DNA of 64,000 nt, taken from assembly GCF_017830045.1 (NCBI RefSeq), contig NZ_JAEDXU010000007.1, forward strand, positions 124,001 to 188,000, written 5' to 3'. Of the stretch, positions 24,855-33,197 are shown piece by piece; position 1 is the first letter of the stretch; every line of letters begins with the position of its first letter. This DNA is from Enterococcus larvae. Lineage in GTDB: Bacteria; Bacillota; Bacilli; Lactobacillales; Enterococcaceae. The notes under the pieces were generated by a model. It searched no databases and had not been told where the DNA came from. It worked only from the letters and a program-made list of their open reading frames with translations. The position numbers and the translations under genes were made by a program.

Positions 24855-24871
24855 ATTGTATGGAATACAAT
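24855..24871. promoter_or_regulatory. Palindromic operator next to the MocR gene
   Basis: ATTGTAT-GGA-ATACAAT is a perfect 7-base inverted repeat that overlaps a consensus -10 (TATAAT at 24851-24856) and sits just before the ribosome binding site of the MocR gene. Position suggests autoregulation and possibly control of the divergent phzF-like gene. Confidence 0.55.
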
Positions 24872-24885
24872 TTAGGAGAATGCTT

Positions 24886-26283
24886 ATGTCTATCAATCAA
24901 TTTGACGATTATCCGCTAACTTGGCGACCGGATAAAGGAAGTCTTAAGCGCCCAGTCTATAAAAGCTTGATCAAACAGCTGGAAGAGGACATTATTTCCG
25001 GAGCGCTTCAGAAGAATACTCGCTTGCCTTCGCAACGAGAACTGGCTGATTATTTGGATATCAATTTTACGACAGTAGGTCAGGCATATAAATACGGAAT
25101 TGAAAAAGGCTTGCTCTATACGAATATTGGAAGCGGGACCTTCATTTCTCAAAATGCCTTCAACTCTATTACGATTTCTACGGATAAGGTAAGAGAAGAT
25201 ATCATTGATTTTGGTCTAGTAAGCTCATTTGAAGAGTGCAACAAATGGGTCGTTCCTCATATCAAGGCAGTCAGTGAAGAAAATCATTTGATCGACCTGT
25301 TAAATTATCAGGACCCATTAGGCAGTGAGAGGCAGAAAACCAGTGCAGCTCAGTGGCTTTCTAAGCAAGGCGTTCGTACGAGCACAGATAATATCGCCGT
25401 AGTTTCCGGTGTTCAAAATGGCTTGGCCATCATTCTGGCGGCTTTGTTTTCACCTGGAGATAGAATCGCTGTTGATCGCTACACCTATTCCAATTTTATT
25501 GAACTGGCAATACTTTTTCATCTAGAGGTTGTCCCGATTGATTTTGATGAGTCCGGCATGCTGCCGGAGCTTTTAGCAATAGAATGCAAAAAGAAGAAAA
25601 TACATGGTATTTTTTTAATGCCGTCCTGCAATAATCCGATTGGCTTTCAGATGAGTTTTTCCAGACGACGGGAACTTGTCGAAATTATAAAAAGAGAAAA
25701 ATTATGGGTGATCGAAGATGACATCCATGCATTTATGACGAACTATTTTCAAGAGGAACTGGTTCCGCCATTTCAAGCGATGATCCCGTCACAAACTCTC
25801 TATCTTGCAGGGATGACGAAATTCATTTGCTCCGGGTTGCGTGTGGCGTATCTGGTTTTTCCTCCGCAAATCAGTTCATTGATTCGAAAAAGTATCTTTA
25901 ATATCAATGTCAAAACTTCAGGATTGGATACAGAAGTGATCACAAAAATCCTGCTTTCAGATACAGTCGATACGATCTTAACAGAGAAATTCCAGCTGAC
26001 AAAGAGAGCGAATGAGCTGTTCGACAGCTATTTCGCGTTACCGAGACCTAGCAATTTGTATCCGTATTATCGTGTTATTCCTATCGATTCATCTATTGAA
26101 CAAAGACAAATAGAGCAGGATTTTCTGAAGCGAGGAGTTCGTATTTATCATTCCAATCGCTTTACGATACAGAAGCAAAAAGACCCGTTTATCCGAGTAT
26201 CGCTATCTTCTAATGGTTTAGATGTATTGGATGAAGGCCTGCAGATCATTAAAGAGAGTATTGGTATGTATACAAATTCGTAA
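24886..26283 (+). CDS. MocR-type (GntR-aminotransferase fusion) transcription regulator
   Basis: 465 residues. An N-terminal GntR winged helix (residues ~20-90, RLPSQRELADYLDINFTTVGQAYKYGIEKGLL) is fused to a fold-type I aminotransferase domain with MPSCNNPIGF, VIEDDIHAFM and the PLP-lysine region GMTKFICSGLRVAY. Such proteins sense PLP or an amino-compound and regulate neighbouring genes. ATG 24886 was chosen for the AGGAG 7 bases upstream; longer in-frame starts would run over the palindromic operator. Divergent from the PhzF-like gene. Confidence 0.87.
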   Translation: MSINQFDDYPLTWRPDKGSLKRPVYKSLIKQLEEDIISGALQKNTRLPSQRELADYLDINFTTVGQAYKYGIEKGLLYTNIGSGTFISQNAFNSITISTDKVREDIIDFGLVSSFEECNKWVVPHIKAVSEENHLIDLLNYQDPLGSERQKTSAAQWLSKQGVRTSTDNIAVVSGVQNGLAIILAALFSPGDRIAVDRYTYSNFIELAILFHLEVVPIDFDESGMLPELLAIECKKKKIHGIFLMPSCNNPIGFQMSFSRRRELVEIIKREKLWVIEDDIHAFMTNYFQEELVPPFQAMIPSQTLYLAGMTKFICSGLRVAYLVFPPQISSLIRKSIFNINVKTSGLDTEVITKILLSDTVDTILTEKFQLTKRANELFDSYFALPRPSNLYPYYRVIPIDSSIEQRQIEQDFLKRGVRIYHSNRFTIQKQKDPFIRVSLSSNGLDVLDEGLQIIKESIGMYTNS

Positions 26284-26297
26284 AAGCATAAATAAAT

Positions 26298-26337
26298 AAG
26301 GACAATTGCTTGCAAGTGCAATTGTCCTTAGTTTCTT
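26298..26337 (+). terminator. Rho-independent terminator
   Basis: Perfect 12-pair stem AAGGACAATTGC / GCAATTGTCCTT, 8-base loop, then AGTTTCTTTTT. Ends the MocR gene. Confidence 0.88.
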
Positions 26338-26501
26338 TTTGAGATTATACCGGCAAAAAAAGTTTTGAGAAATTTTTTAGTTTGCCTTTATGGATAGAAT
26401 CATTAATTAAGTCAGTCATATTAATAGACAAATAGCAGGATGTTTACTAGATTATTGATAGAGAGGCTAACGTCTGATCAATGTTAAAAAGGGGGATAAG
26501 G

Positions 26502-27314
26502 ATGAAGCCGAACAAACTATTATTAAGCGTGGCCGGTCTAATGGGAATAGTAGCGTTAGCAGCTTGTCAAGGAAAGCCGAATACTTCAGCCTCTAGTCAA
26601 GTCTCTTCAATGAGCAGCGTCTCTACTTCCTTAACATCTATAACTGAGACGATAGAAACCAGTGAAACGATGCAAACATCAGAAGAGCAGAAGGAAGTGA
26701 AAGAAGCTGTGAAGACTTTTGAACCGGGGACTTTATTGACAGCAGTCAATCAGCGGAATCTTGATCAGGTGAGAGAAATCCTGCAAGATCCAAACTATGT
26801 GATAGATGAGGTGGATGGGGAAAATAATACCCCGTTGAACATTGCTGTTCATAATAATGACGTTGAAATAGCAAAGCTGTTGATCGATCGCGGAGCAGAT
26901 ATCAACAAGCAGAATACTATCAGTGATAGTCCGTACCTATACGCAGGAGCTCAGGGGCGAACAGAAATATTGACGTATATGTTGGGAAATGCAGAACCAG
27001 ACCTGACGGTTCACAATCGTTTCGGAGGTAATGCGCTGATTCCGGCAGCTGAAAAAGGACATATCGACAATGTGAAGCTGCTGTTGGCGGATGGTCGTGA
27101 GGATATCGATTTTCAAAATAATTATGGGTATACGGCACTGATTGAAGCAGTAGGACTTCGTGAAGGTAATGAGTTGTATCAAGAAATTGTTCGAGTCTTG
27201 ATGGACAACGGAGCCAATCAGCACATCAAGGACAATTCTGGGCGAACAGCAATGGATTATGCTGTGGAGAAGGGCTATACCGAAATCAATGCGATCCTGT
27301 CGCAGTATGATTAG
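26502..27314 (+). CDS. Ankyrin-repeat lipoprotein
   Basis: 270 residues. Signal with lipobox ALAAC (Cys near residue 22), a Ser/Thr/Glu-rich linker to about residue 75, then four or five ankyrin repeats (for example NNTPLNIAVHNNDVEIAKLL and YTALIEAVGL). The protein should be lipid-anchored outside the membrane and act by protein binding; the partner is unknown. ATG 26502 has GGGGGATAAGG just before it. It is a single gene with its own terminator. Confidence 0.82.
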   Translation: MKPNKLLLSVAGLMGIVALAACQGKPNTSASSQVSSMSSVSTSLTSITETIETSETMQTSEEQKEVKEAVKTFEPGTLLTAVNQRNLDQVREILQDPNYVIDEVDGENNTPLNIAVHNNDVEIAKLLIDRGADINKQNTISDSPYLYAGAQGRTEILTYMLGNAEPDLTVHNRFGGNALIPAAEKGHIDNVKLLLADGREDIDFQNNYGYTALIEAVGLREGNELYQEIVRVLMDNGANQHIKDNSGRTAMDYAVEKGYTEINAILSQYD

Positions 27315-27356
27315 AGCAGGTAAATGATAAAGAGTTAGAGTGAATAGAAGAGTAAG

Positions 27357-27398
27357 CCCATACCTTACAGGCTGTATCCTGTAAAGTATGGGTCTTTA
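27357..27398 (+). terminator. Rho-independent terminator
   Basis: 15-position stem CCCATACCTTACAGG / CCTGTAAAGTATGGG with one mismatch and a 6-base loop, followed by TCTTTAT. Confidence 0.82.
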
Positions 27399-27523
27399 TC
27401 AATTTACTAAATAACGTAGTTTTCATTTAGAAGTTCTTGTTGATAGGAGGTTTGTTATCAAGTAATATAGAATCAAATGGATTGTTAAATGAAACAAGTA
27501 ATTAATTTGAGGAGTTGGGAAAG

Positions 27524-28594
27524 TTGAAGAATAAAAAAGTTCTTATTGGTATTATTATTTTGGTTGTTGCGGTGGCTGGGGGAGTCGGCGGGTACTTTGC
27601 CTATCAATCTTATCAGGCAGATCAACAGGCAAAGCAGGAAGCAAAAAAACTGGCGGATCAGTTAAACAAAAAAGTCTCTGAAGTGGAGTTGGCTATGGAC
27701 GAAACATATATCCACTTGCCGGATTCTGACAGAGAAGATTATCTGCAGCTGCTGAAAGATGCGAAGGATGTCGAAGAAGTCGAGGCGCTGGAGCAGGAAA
27801 TCGCTGAAACAGACGAAGCGAATACTTTCTATGATAAGGAAATTATTAATGCAGTGAAGGTAGGGATTGAAGCTCGTTGGAAGCTAGTCAATGCAGATGG
27901 AACAGTAACTGATTTGAATGATGAGAAGGAACAAGAACGTTATTTGAAGTACATCAAGGCTGAAATCGAACCATTGACTGAGTATTTAGACAAACAAACG
28001 AAAAAACCGGAACTTGCAGAAGCATTTACAACGTATTATGACGCAGTAAAGCAGCAGCTTGATGCAACGGAAGAGTATAAGCTGAATTCCAATTCTTGGA
28101 AGAATCAGTACAATAACGGCACCAATCAGCGTGAAAAAAGTATAGCTGAGTTTGTTCAGAAATATGATTTGACTCTTGATGAAGAATATGAAGACGATTT
28201 GACGGAGTTCATTCTTCGTTATTTACCAGACAGCAGCAATAGAGAACTATTTAAAGAAATGACAGCAGATATCTACCAACAGCAGGCAAGAGAAGGCGAT
28301 AAGAATAAAGGGGACAAGCTGATCGTGACAGGGAAGGTTGTACAATCTGTCGAAGCGACGAATGGCGGTAGTGCACTCGTACGAGTAGCCACTGCAGCTG
28401 GAGAATACAATAACTGGAATGATGATGTCTTTTATGTAGTGATCCCAGGAGATATATGGGGAGAGAAACGCTTGCTGGAAGGAGATATGGTGACGCTTTA
28501 CGTGGTTACCACTGGTCTATACTCCTTTGAAAATACTGGCGGCAGTACAACCACAGAGCCTTCCGGAGCATGCTATACGTATGATTTAAACTAA
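27524..28594 (+). CDS. Membrane-anchored hypothetical protein
   Basis: 356 residues. One N-terminal membrane helix (residues 5-26) after a short basic start, a helical KQEAKKLADQLNKKV coiled segment, a largely alpha body rich in Glu/Asp and Tyr, and a C-terminal beta-rich part of about 90 residues (KLIVTGKVVQSVEATNGG...) that looks like a small OB-type barrel. Not recognised. The bulk is extracellular if the helix is uncleaved. TTG 27524 was chosen (AGGAG 9 bases upstream); TTG 27515 is also possible. Confidence 0.6.
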   Translation: MKNKKVLIGIIILVVAVAGGVGGYFAYQSYQADQQAKQEAKKLADQLNKKVSEVELAMDETYIHLPDSDREDYLQLLKDAKDVEEVEALEQEIAETDEANTFYDKEIINAVKVGIEARWKLVNADGTVTDLNDEKEQERYLKYIKAEIEPLTEYLDKQTKKPELAEAFTTYYDAVKQQLDATEEYKLNSNSWKNQYNNGTNQREKSIAEFVQKYDLTLDEEYEDDLTEFILRYLPDSSNRELFKEMTADIYQQQAREGDKNKGDKLIVTGKVVQSVEATNGGSALVRVATAAGEYNNWNDDVFYVVIPGDIWGEKRLLEGDMVTLYVVTTGLYSFENTGGSTTTEPSGACYTYDLN

Positions 28595-28765
28595 ATTGCA
28601 TACAGCAGTAGGAAAAGAAGTCTATCTCTGAATCAACTTGAGAAACAAATAAGAATAGAGTAAGTAAAGCTGATGCCTTCCTTGGATGAAAGAAGATTTT
28701 TCTTTCCAATCAAGGGAGGCAAAATGCTGAGGAATATTGAAAAAATATTTGGAGGAAGAGACAAC

Positions 28766-29431
28766 GTGAAACTGACTATAGAGGATTTTCAATTATTCGA
28801 TCGGGAAGTCTATACGTTTAAGCAGCTGAAGGAAGCTCTTCCGGCATCGATGATCGAACAAATAAAAGCGGAGTATAAAGTACGATGGCAATCCTGGAAA
28901 TCGTTACAGCTTCAGACAGCAGCCTTGCTTCCTGAGAGCTATCAGATGAGAAAGCCGAAAGTTGAGAGCTGGACAAATGGTTGGAATCTGCGCAGCCATT
29001 TTTGGTGTGCTTACCGCAGTGCTGATCGTGAAAATGAAAATACTTGTCTGGCCGTACTGTTGAATAAAAAGCAATTTCAAATCTACCTCATGTTTCAGCA
29101 TTATAAGAGTGAGGAACGGATGGGTAGTGTAGAAGAATATAATACGCTGCTGCTCTCTTTGGATGCGTGGAGCAAACACGTAGCAATCGAAGAGTATTAC
29201 ATTTGGCCTCAGCTCGAGGACGAGTTGACGGATCATCTGCCGTTGGCGGAGTTTTTAGCAGATAAAGAAAAGCAGGTACTGTTCAAGCAAAGGATGGGGA
29301 ATCGCACCTTTCAAATCGGTAAGCTTTTTTTCAAAACAGAAGATATTGATGATATTGTTGCGCATACGACAGCTGCATTGAAAGAGCTGTATCCCCTCTA
29401 CTTTTCATTGAGCAGCAAAGGCTCTATATAG
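28766..29431 (+). CDS. HI_0552-like uncharacterised protein
   Basis: 221 residues, cytoplasmic. The opening MKLTIEDFQLFDREVYTFKQ and the segments VESWTNGWNLRSHFWCAYR and FQIYLMFQHYKSE resemble an uncharacterised family that I recall from Haemophilus HI_0552. Function unknown. GTG 28766 is preceded by GGAGGAAG at 7 bases and matches the family N-terminus; ATG 28724, which also has an AGGGAGG, would add 14 residues. Stands alone. Confidence 0.6.
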   Translation: MKLTIEDFQLFDREVYTFKQLKEALPASMIEQIKAEYKVRWQSWKSLQLQTAALLPESYQMRKPKVESWTNGWNLRSHFWCAYRSADRENENTCLAVLLNKKQFQIYLMFQHYKSEERMGSVEEYNTLLLSLDAWSKHVAIEEYYIWPQLEDELTDHLPLAEFLADKEKQVLFKQRMGNRTFQIGKLFFKTEDIDDIVAHTTAALKELYPLYFSLSSKGSI

Positions 29432-29585
29432 AAAAAAATCCGTTTATTTATCGACCTTTTAAAAGAATTTCTAAACAAAGGGATAAGAGATGGTTAAGGA
29501 ATACCTAATACTGCTGAGATTTGTTGAAAGAGCAAGCTGTTCTTGCTATATTTAGGGAAAATACATCTATCACAGGGGAGAAGCG

Positions 29586-30299
29586 ATGAAAGACAGAGCG
29601 CTATTGATCATTCACGGATTTGGCGGAGATGAGCAGGAAATTCTCTATTTGCATCGTTATTTACAGCGGCAGGCGATGGATTCTTTTTGGATACGTCTTA
29701 CCGGTCATGGTGAGGAGAAGCAGGTGTTTGCCCAAGCGACTTATTTGGATTGGTTGAATGATGTAGAGGAAAAGATCATAGAATTGGAGCAGGAGTATGA
29801 ACACATAACCTGTATTGGTTTTTCGATGGGAGGGTTGTTGACGATCCAGCAATCTCACAGAGTATCAGTTGATCAAATCGTTTTATGTAGTACACCGATC
29901 CATCTTTATAATTTTCCAGTGATTTTTTATGATATCAGTCATGGCCTTTTTTCCAAAGATAAGGAACGATTGAACTATTACTTCCAATCAACAGGAACAC
30001 CTTTTAAAGCGTGTCTTCAATTTTTGAAACTGCTGTCTCTGACAAAAAAACAACTGAAAAGCGGTTTGAAGGAAGAGTTGAAAACGAATATGCTGATTTT
30101 ACAGAATAAGCGTGATGAGACGACCCATGTTAAAAGCGCTGATTATCTATGGAAAAGCAGTGATGGTAAAGCGTCAGTCCGTCTTTATGAAGGTGGTACA
30201 CATCAGCTGTTTTTGGGAGAAAACAAAGAGCGGGCTGTAACAGATATGGTAGATTTTATCGTAGAAAAAAGCAGTTCACTGAACTCAGCTGCTTACTAG
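29586..30299 (+). CDS. Alpha/beta hydrolase, carboxylesterase-like
   Basis: 237 residues of the Est30/YvaK group. The oxyanion HGFGG is at residues 10-14, the nucleophile elbow GFSMGG near residue 80, a candidate Asp in NKRDETTH and the catalytic His in GGTHQLF near residue 205. No signal peptide. It probably hydrolyses short-chain esters or monoacylglycerol; the natural substrate is unknown. ATG 29586 has GGGGAGAAGCG upstream. It ends with a terminator at 30329. Confidence 0.82.
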   Translation: MKDRALLIIHGFGGDEQEILYLHRYLQRQAMDSFWIRLTGHGEEKQVFAQATYLDWLNDVEEKIIELEQEYEHITCIGFSMGGLLTIQQSHRVSVDQIVLCSTPIHLYNFPVIFYDISHGLFSKDKERLNYYFQSTGTPFKACLQFLKLLSLTKKQLKSGLKEELKTNMLILQNKRDETTHVKSADYLWKSSDGKASVRLYEGGTHQLFLGENKERAVTDMVDFIVEKSSSLNSAAY

Positions 30300-30328
30300 A
30301 ACGAGCAGATACAAAGTTGAAAAACAAG

Positions 30329-30370
30329 AAAACCTGTCGTGAACGTTATGTCCTTCACGACAGGTTTTTT
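30329..30370 (+). terminator. Rho-independent terminator
   Basis: 15-pair stem AAAACCTGTCGTGAA / TTCACGACAGGTTTT, 10-base loop, T-run continuing into the 3' side. It separates the esterase from the convergent LacI gene. Confidence 0.9.
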
Positions 30371-30430
30371 ATTTTTAAGTGAAAAAGTAATGATCTGTAT
30401 TTTAGTAAGCTTTTTAGCAATCGACAAAGG

Positions 30431-31435
30431 TTATTCTTCTGCCGGGACGAAGCTTTTTCGAACAATCAGCTCAGAACCCAGTAGGACTGTTTTTGTTGTT
30501 TTTCGTGGATAAATCAGTTGATCCACCAGCATATCGATGGCAGTTTTGGCAATTTCCTCCACATCTATTCTGAAGGTAGTCAAGGGAGGAGAAACGAATT
30601 TGGCGATTTCATTGTCATTGATACTTAGTAGTTCCAGACGCTCAGGAATCAAAATCCCCTTTTCATTGAACGCTTGGAGAGCTCCTACTGCAATTGTGTC
30701 GGAGGCGACAAAGAAGGCATCCGGCAAGTCATTATTTGAGGAGTCAATCAATTCAGTGGTTAATTGATAGCCTTGGTCTACAGTGAAATGTCCGCCCGAG
30801 AAAATATACTTTTCCTTCAGCAGCCCTTTTTTCTGCAAATAATCTCTAAAGGTTGTTTCTCTGCTGTCTCGCTCTTGTGAACCTGTGTCTGGATCGAAGA
30901 ATGCACCACCGATGAAGCCTATTTTCTGATGTCCTTTATGGATAAAGTAATCGATTGCTTTTCTAGTCATATGATCTGTATCCGGTTTGACAGTGTCAAA
31001 AAGATCCGGCTGAGGATTGATTTCCAGAAAAACACCATTTGGACAAGTATGCTTCAACTGCCGAATTTCCTTGCTGGTAAAAGAACCGATTCCGATGAAT
31101 CCGGAAGTGTTCTTGGGCAGCTTTTCGATTCCTTCCTCATGCTTAAGCATCGTGATTTCCATATTATTGATTTTTGCATATTTTTCAATAGAAATACGCA
31201 GCTGTCTGAAATAAAGATCTTGAAGCTCTTCTTGATCTGTCAGCCAAAATAGAACAGCAATTTGTTCGATAGGTGTTTTTATCTTTGAGCGATCATACCC
31301 CATAGCAAGAGCGGTGTGGATGATCGTTTTTCTTGTTTCTTCCGCGATAGATAAACTGGTGTCTCCTTTTAACAAACGAGAAACCGTTGCTTGGGAAAAA
31401 CCGGATTTTTCTGCAACCTGTTTAATAGTAACCAT
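30431..31435 (-). CDS. ganR: LacI/GalR-family regulator of the gan-like operon
   Basis: 334 residues. N-terminal LacI helix-turn-helix (VTIKQVAEKSGFSQATVSRLLKG) and hinge, followed by a periplasmic-binding-protein-like sensor domain (IGFIGGAFFDP, DAFFVASDTIAVGALQAFNEKG). It is divergent from a galacto-oligosaccharide operon, and two palindromes in the shared spacer fit as its operators. The likely inducer is a galactose-containing sugar. Start ATG 31435 has GAGGTG upstream. The name follows the B. subtilis ganR arrangement and is inferred. Confidence 0.82.
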   Translation of the reverse strand: MVTIKQVAEKSGFSQATVSRLLKGDTSLSIAEETRKTIIHTALAMGYDRSKIKTPIEQIAVLFWLTDQEELQDLYFRQLRISIEKYAKINNMEITMLKHEEGIEKLPKNTSGFIGIGSFTSKEIRQLKHTCPNGVFLEINPQPDLFDTVKPDTDHMTRKAIDYFIHKGHQKIGFIGGAFFDPDTGSQERDSRETTFRDYLQKKGLLKEKYIFSGGHFTVDQGYQLTTELIDSSNNDLPDAFFVASDTIAVGALQAFNEKGILIPERLELLSINDNEIAKFVSPPLTTFRIDVEEIAKTAIDMLVDQLIYPRKTTKTVLLGSELIVRKSFVPAEE

Positions 31436-31472
31436 AATTTCACCTCAAAATCAGTATACATTAATCAAAGGA

Positions 31473-31494
31473 TTTAGTAAATATATTTACTAAA
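31473..31494. promoter_or_regulatory. Perfect palindromic operator, regulator side
   Basis: A 22-base perfect palindrome: half TTTAGTAAATA followed by its complement TATTTACTAAA. It lies 38 bases upstream of the LacI-family start codon; autoregulation is likely. Confidence 0.7.
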
Positions 31495-31662
31495 TTATTA
31501 TACGTGAATCATTAAATATATTTTTCTGAATGAATTGTTTTTGTAAGGGTAAACACTCTTTTTTATTTGTAGTTTCAACATTTAAACTGTTTTTTGTTCG
31601 TTTTATCAAGTAGAGTTGGTAAATAAAGTTAATTATATCGGGAAATTAATTTTATGAATATC

Positions 31663-31679
31663 TTTACTTATTTAGTAAA
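31663..31679. promoter_or_regulatory. Second operator with the same half-sites
   Basis: TTTACT and AGTAAA separated by TATTT repeat the half-site wording of the palindrome at 31473 in a different spacing. It lies about 60 bases upstream of the sugar-binding protein gene, near its promoter. Confidence 0.55.
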
Positions 31680-31700
31680 TTAATTTATTATAGTAGATGT

Positions 31701-31714
31701 AGATAGCGTTTTCA
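31701..31714 (+). promoter_or_regulatory. Candidate cre (CcpA) site
   Basis: AGATAGCGTTTTCA agrees with the cre pattern except at two positions and lies 25 bases before the ganS-like start codon. It would give carbon catabolite repression of the operon. Confidence 0.4.
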
Positions 31715-31738
31715 AAAGATGGAAGGTGGAAGATCACT

Positions 31739-33007
31739 ATGAAAAAAGGGAAAAATCTTTTATTACTAGGCGCACTGGCGGCAGGCTTGTCTGCTTGTGG
31801 TCCTCAGGACAGCAGCACTACAAATGGCTCAGGTTCTTCTAAAGGAAGCAATAAGGACTATGATCTGCTCGTCTGGGAGGATCAATCAAAATCGGCTGGT
31901 ATCAAGGATGCTGTGAAAGCATTTGAAGAAGAACATGATGTAACGATAAAGGTTGTTGAAAAAGCGTATGCAGATCAGTTAGAAGATTTACGCTTGGACG
32001 GTCCAGCTGGGACGGGAGCAGATGTCATCACGATTCCGGGAGACCAGATTGGAACAGCGGTAACAGAAGGTTTGTTGAAGGAAATGGATGTTGATCAAGC
32101 AACGCAGGATATCTATACAGAAGCTGCAATGCAGTCTCAAATCGTAGATAGCAAAGTTTACGGGTTGCCGAAAGCTGTTGAGACACAAATCCTTTACTAT
32201 AATAAAGCATTGATTTCAGAAGAAGAGCTGCCTGAAACAACAGACGAATGGCTGACGTATTCTAAAAAAGTCACAACAGACAGCAGTTATGGACTTTTGG
32301 CGCTATGGGATCAAATCTACTATGCCCAAGGAGTGATTGGTCCTTATGGCGGCTACGTGTTCGGGGAAGATGCGGACGGTAATTATGATCCGAATGATAT
32401 CGGGTTAGCTAATGACGGAGCAATAGAAGGGGCAGCGTATATAAAAGAGTTCTATGACTCAGGTGTATTTCCAACAGGCATCATTGGAGAGCAGGGAATC
32501 AATGTACTGGATTCATTATTTACTGAAGGAAAAGCAGCCGCAGTGATTTCCGGCCCGTGGAATCTGGAGCCGTACAAAGAGGCTGGTATTGACTATGGTG
32601 TGAAGGAATTGCCGATGCTTGGCAATAATAAGCATATGGGCTCCTTTATTGGCGTGAAAAGCTATAATGTCAGCAGCTATTCTCAAAATGCTGATTTAGC
32701 GGAAGAATTCGTCGAATTTATCACGAATGAAGAAAATTCAAAGGTTCGTTTTGAGAAGACCGCTGAAATACCTGCGGTGGAAGCATTGGCTAGCGATTCT
32801 TCGATTCTGAAAAGTGAAAGTGCAGCGGCGATTGCCGAGCAGTCAAAATATGCGGAGCTGACACCTGGGATCACTGCGATGAACAGTGTCTGGGAACCAA
32901 TAGATTCAGCATTACAGACAATTGCAACAGGTAAGGCAGAACCAGAAACAGCATTACCGCAAGCAGTCGAACAAATCAAATCAGCAATTGCAGCGACTCA
33001 AAATTAG
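31739..33007 (+). CDS. ganS: Sugar ABC transporter substrate-binding lipoprotein (GanS-like)
   Basis: 422 residues. Lipobox GLSAC (Cys near residue 20), Ser/Gly-rich linker, then a maltose-binding-protein-type fold (DYDLLVWEDQSKSAGIKDAVKAF, GADVITIPGDQIG, AAVISGPWNLEPYK). It captures malto- or galacto-oligosaccharides; the GH42 beta-galactosidase in the operon favours galacto-oligosaccharides. ATG 31739 has GGAAGGTGG upstream. A structured repeat separates it from the permease genes, which may raise binding-protein levels over the permeases. Confidence 0.85.
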   Translation: MKKGKNLLLLGALAAGLSACGPQDSSTTNGSGSSKGSNKDYDLLVWEDQSKSAGIKDAVKAFEEEHDVTIKVVEKAYADQLEDLRLDGPAGTGADVITIPGDQIGTAVTEGLLKEMDVDQATQDIYTEAAMQSQIVDSKVYGLPKAVETQILYYNKALISEEELPETTDEWLTYSKKVTTDSSYGLLALWDQIYYAQGVIGPYGGYVFGEDADGNYDPNDIGLANDGAIEGAAYIKEFYDSGVFPTGIIGEQGINVLDSLFTEGKAAAVISGPWNLEPYKEAGIDYGVKELPMLGNNKHMGSFIGVKSYNVSSYSQNADLAEEFVEFITNEENSKVRFEKTAEIPAVEALASDSSILKSESAAAIAEQSKYAELTPGITAMNSVWEPIDSALQTIATGKAEPETALPQAVEQIKSAIAATQN

Positions 33008-33014
33008 AGGAAAA

Positions 33015-33174
33015 GAGGCTGTGACAAAAGTGTTCAGCTCTGGGAAATAGGAAGGAAAATCCAAAAATAGCTTTTCATATTTTTGAGATTGTTCGGCTTA
33101 TTTCCGAGAGAGTCACTTCTGAAACACCGCTTATTCGGAGGTAAGTGGTTGTGACAGCCTTATGTCACAACCAC
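33015..33174 (+). repeat. Intergenic repeat family 1, copy inside the gan-like operon
   Basis: It begins GAGGCTGTGACAAAAGTG, carries the core CACCGCTTATTCGGA and ends with a perfect 12-pair hairpin GTGGTTGTGACA / TGTCACAACCAC (33145-33174). There is no T-run after the hairpin, so it is more likely an RNA-stability or processing structure than a full terminator. The ribosome binding site of the next gene starts 8 bases on. Confidence 0.75.
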
Positions 33175-33197
33175 TATTCTCAAAGGAGGTTCTATCA

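Noticed and set aside
33162-33197. Longer start for the GanP-like permease
   Set aside because: The extension begins inside the repeat hairpin; ATG 33198 has a perfect ribosome binding site.
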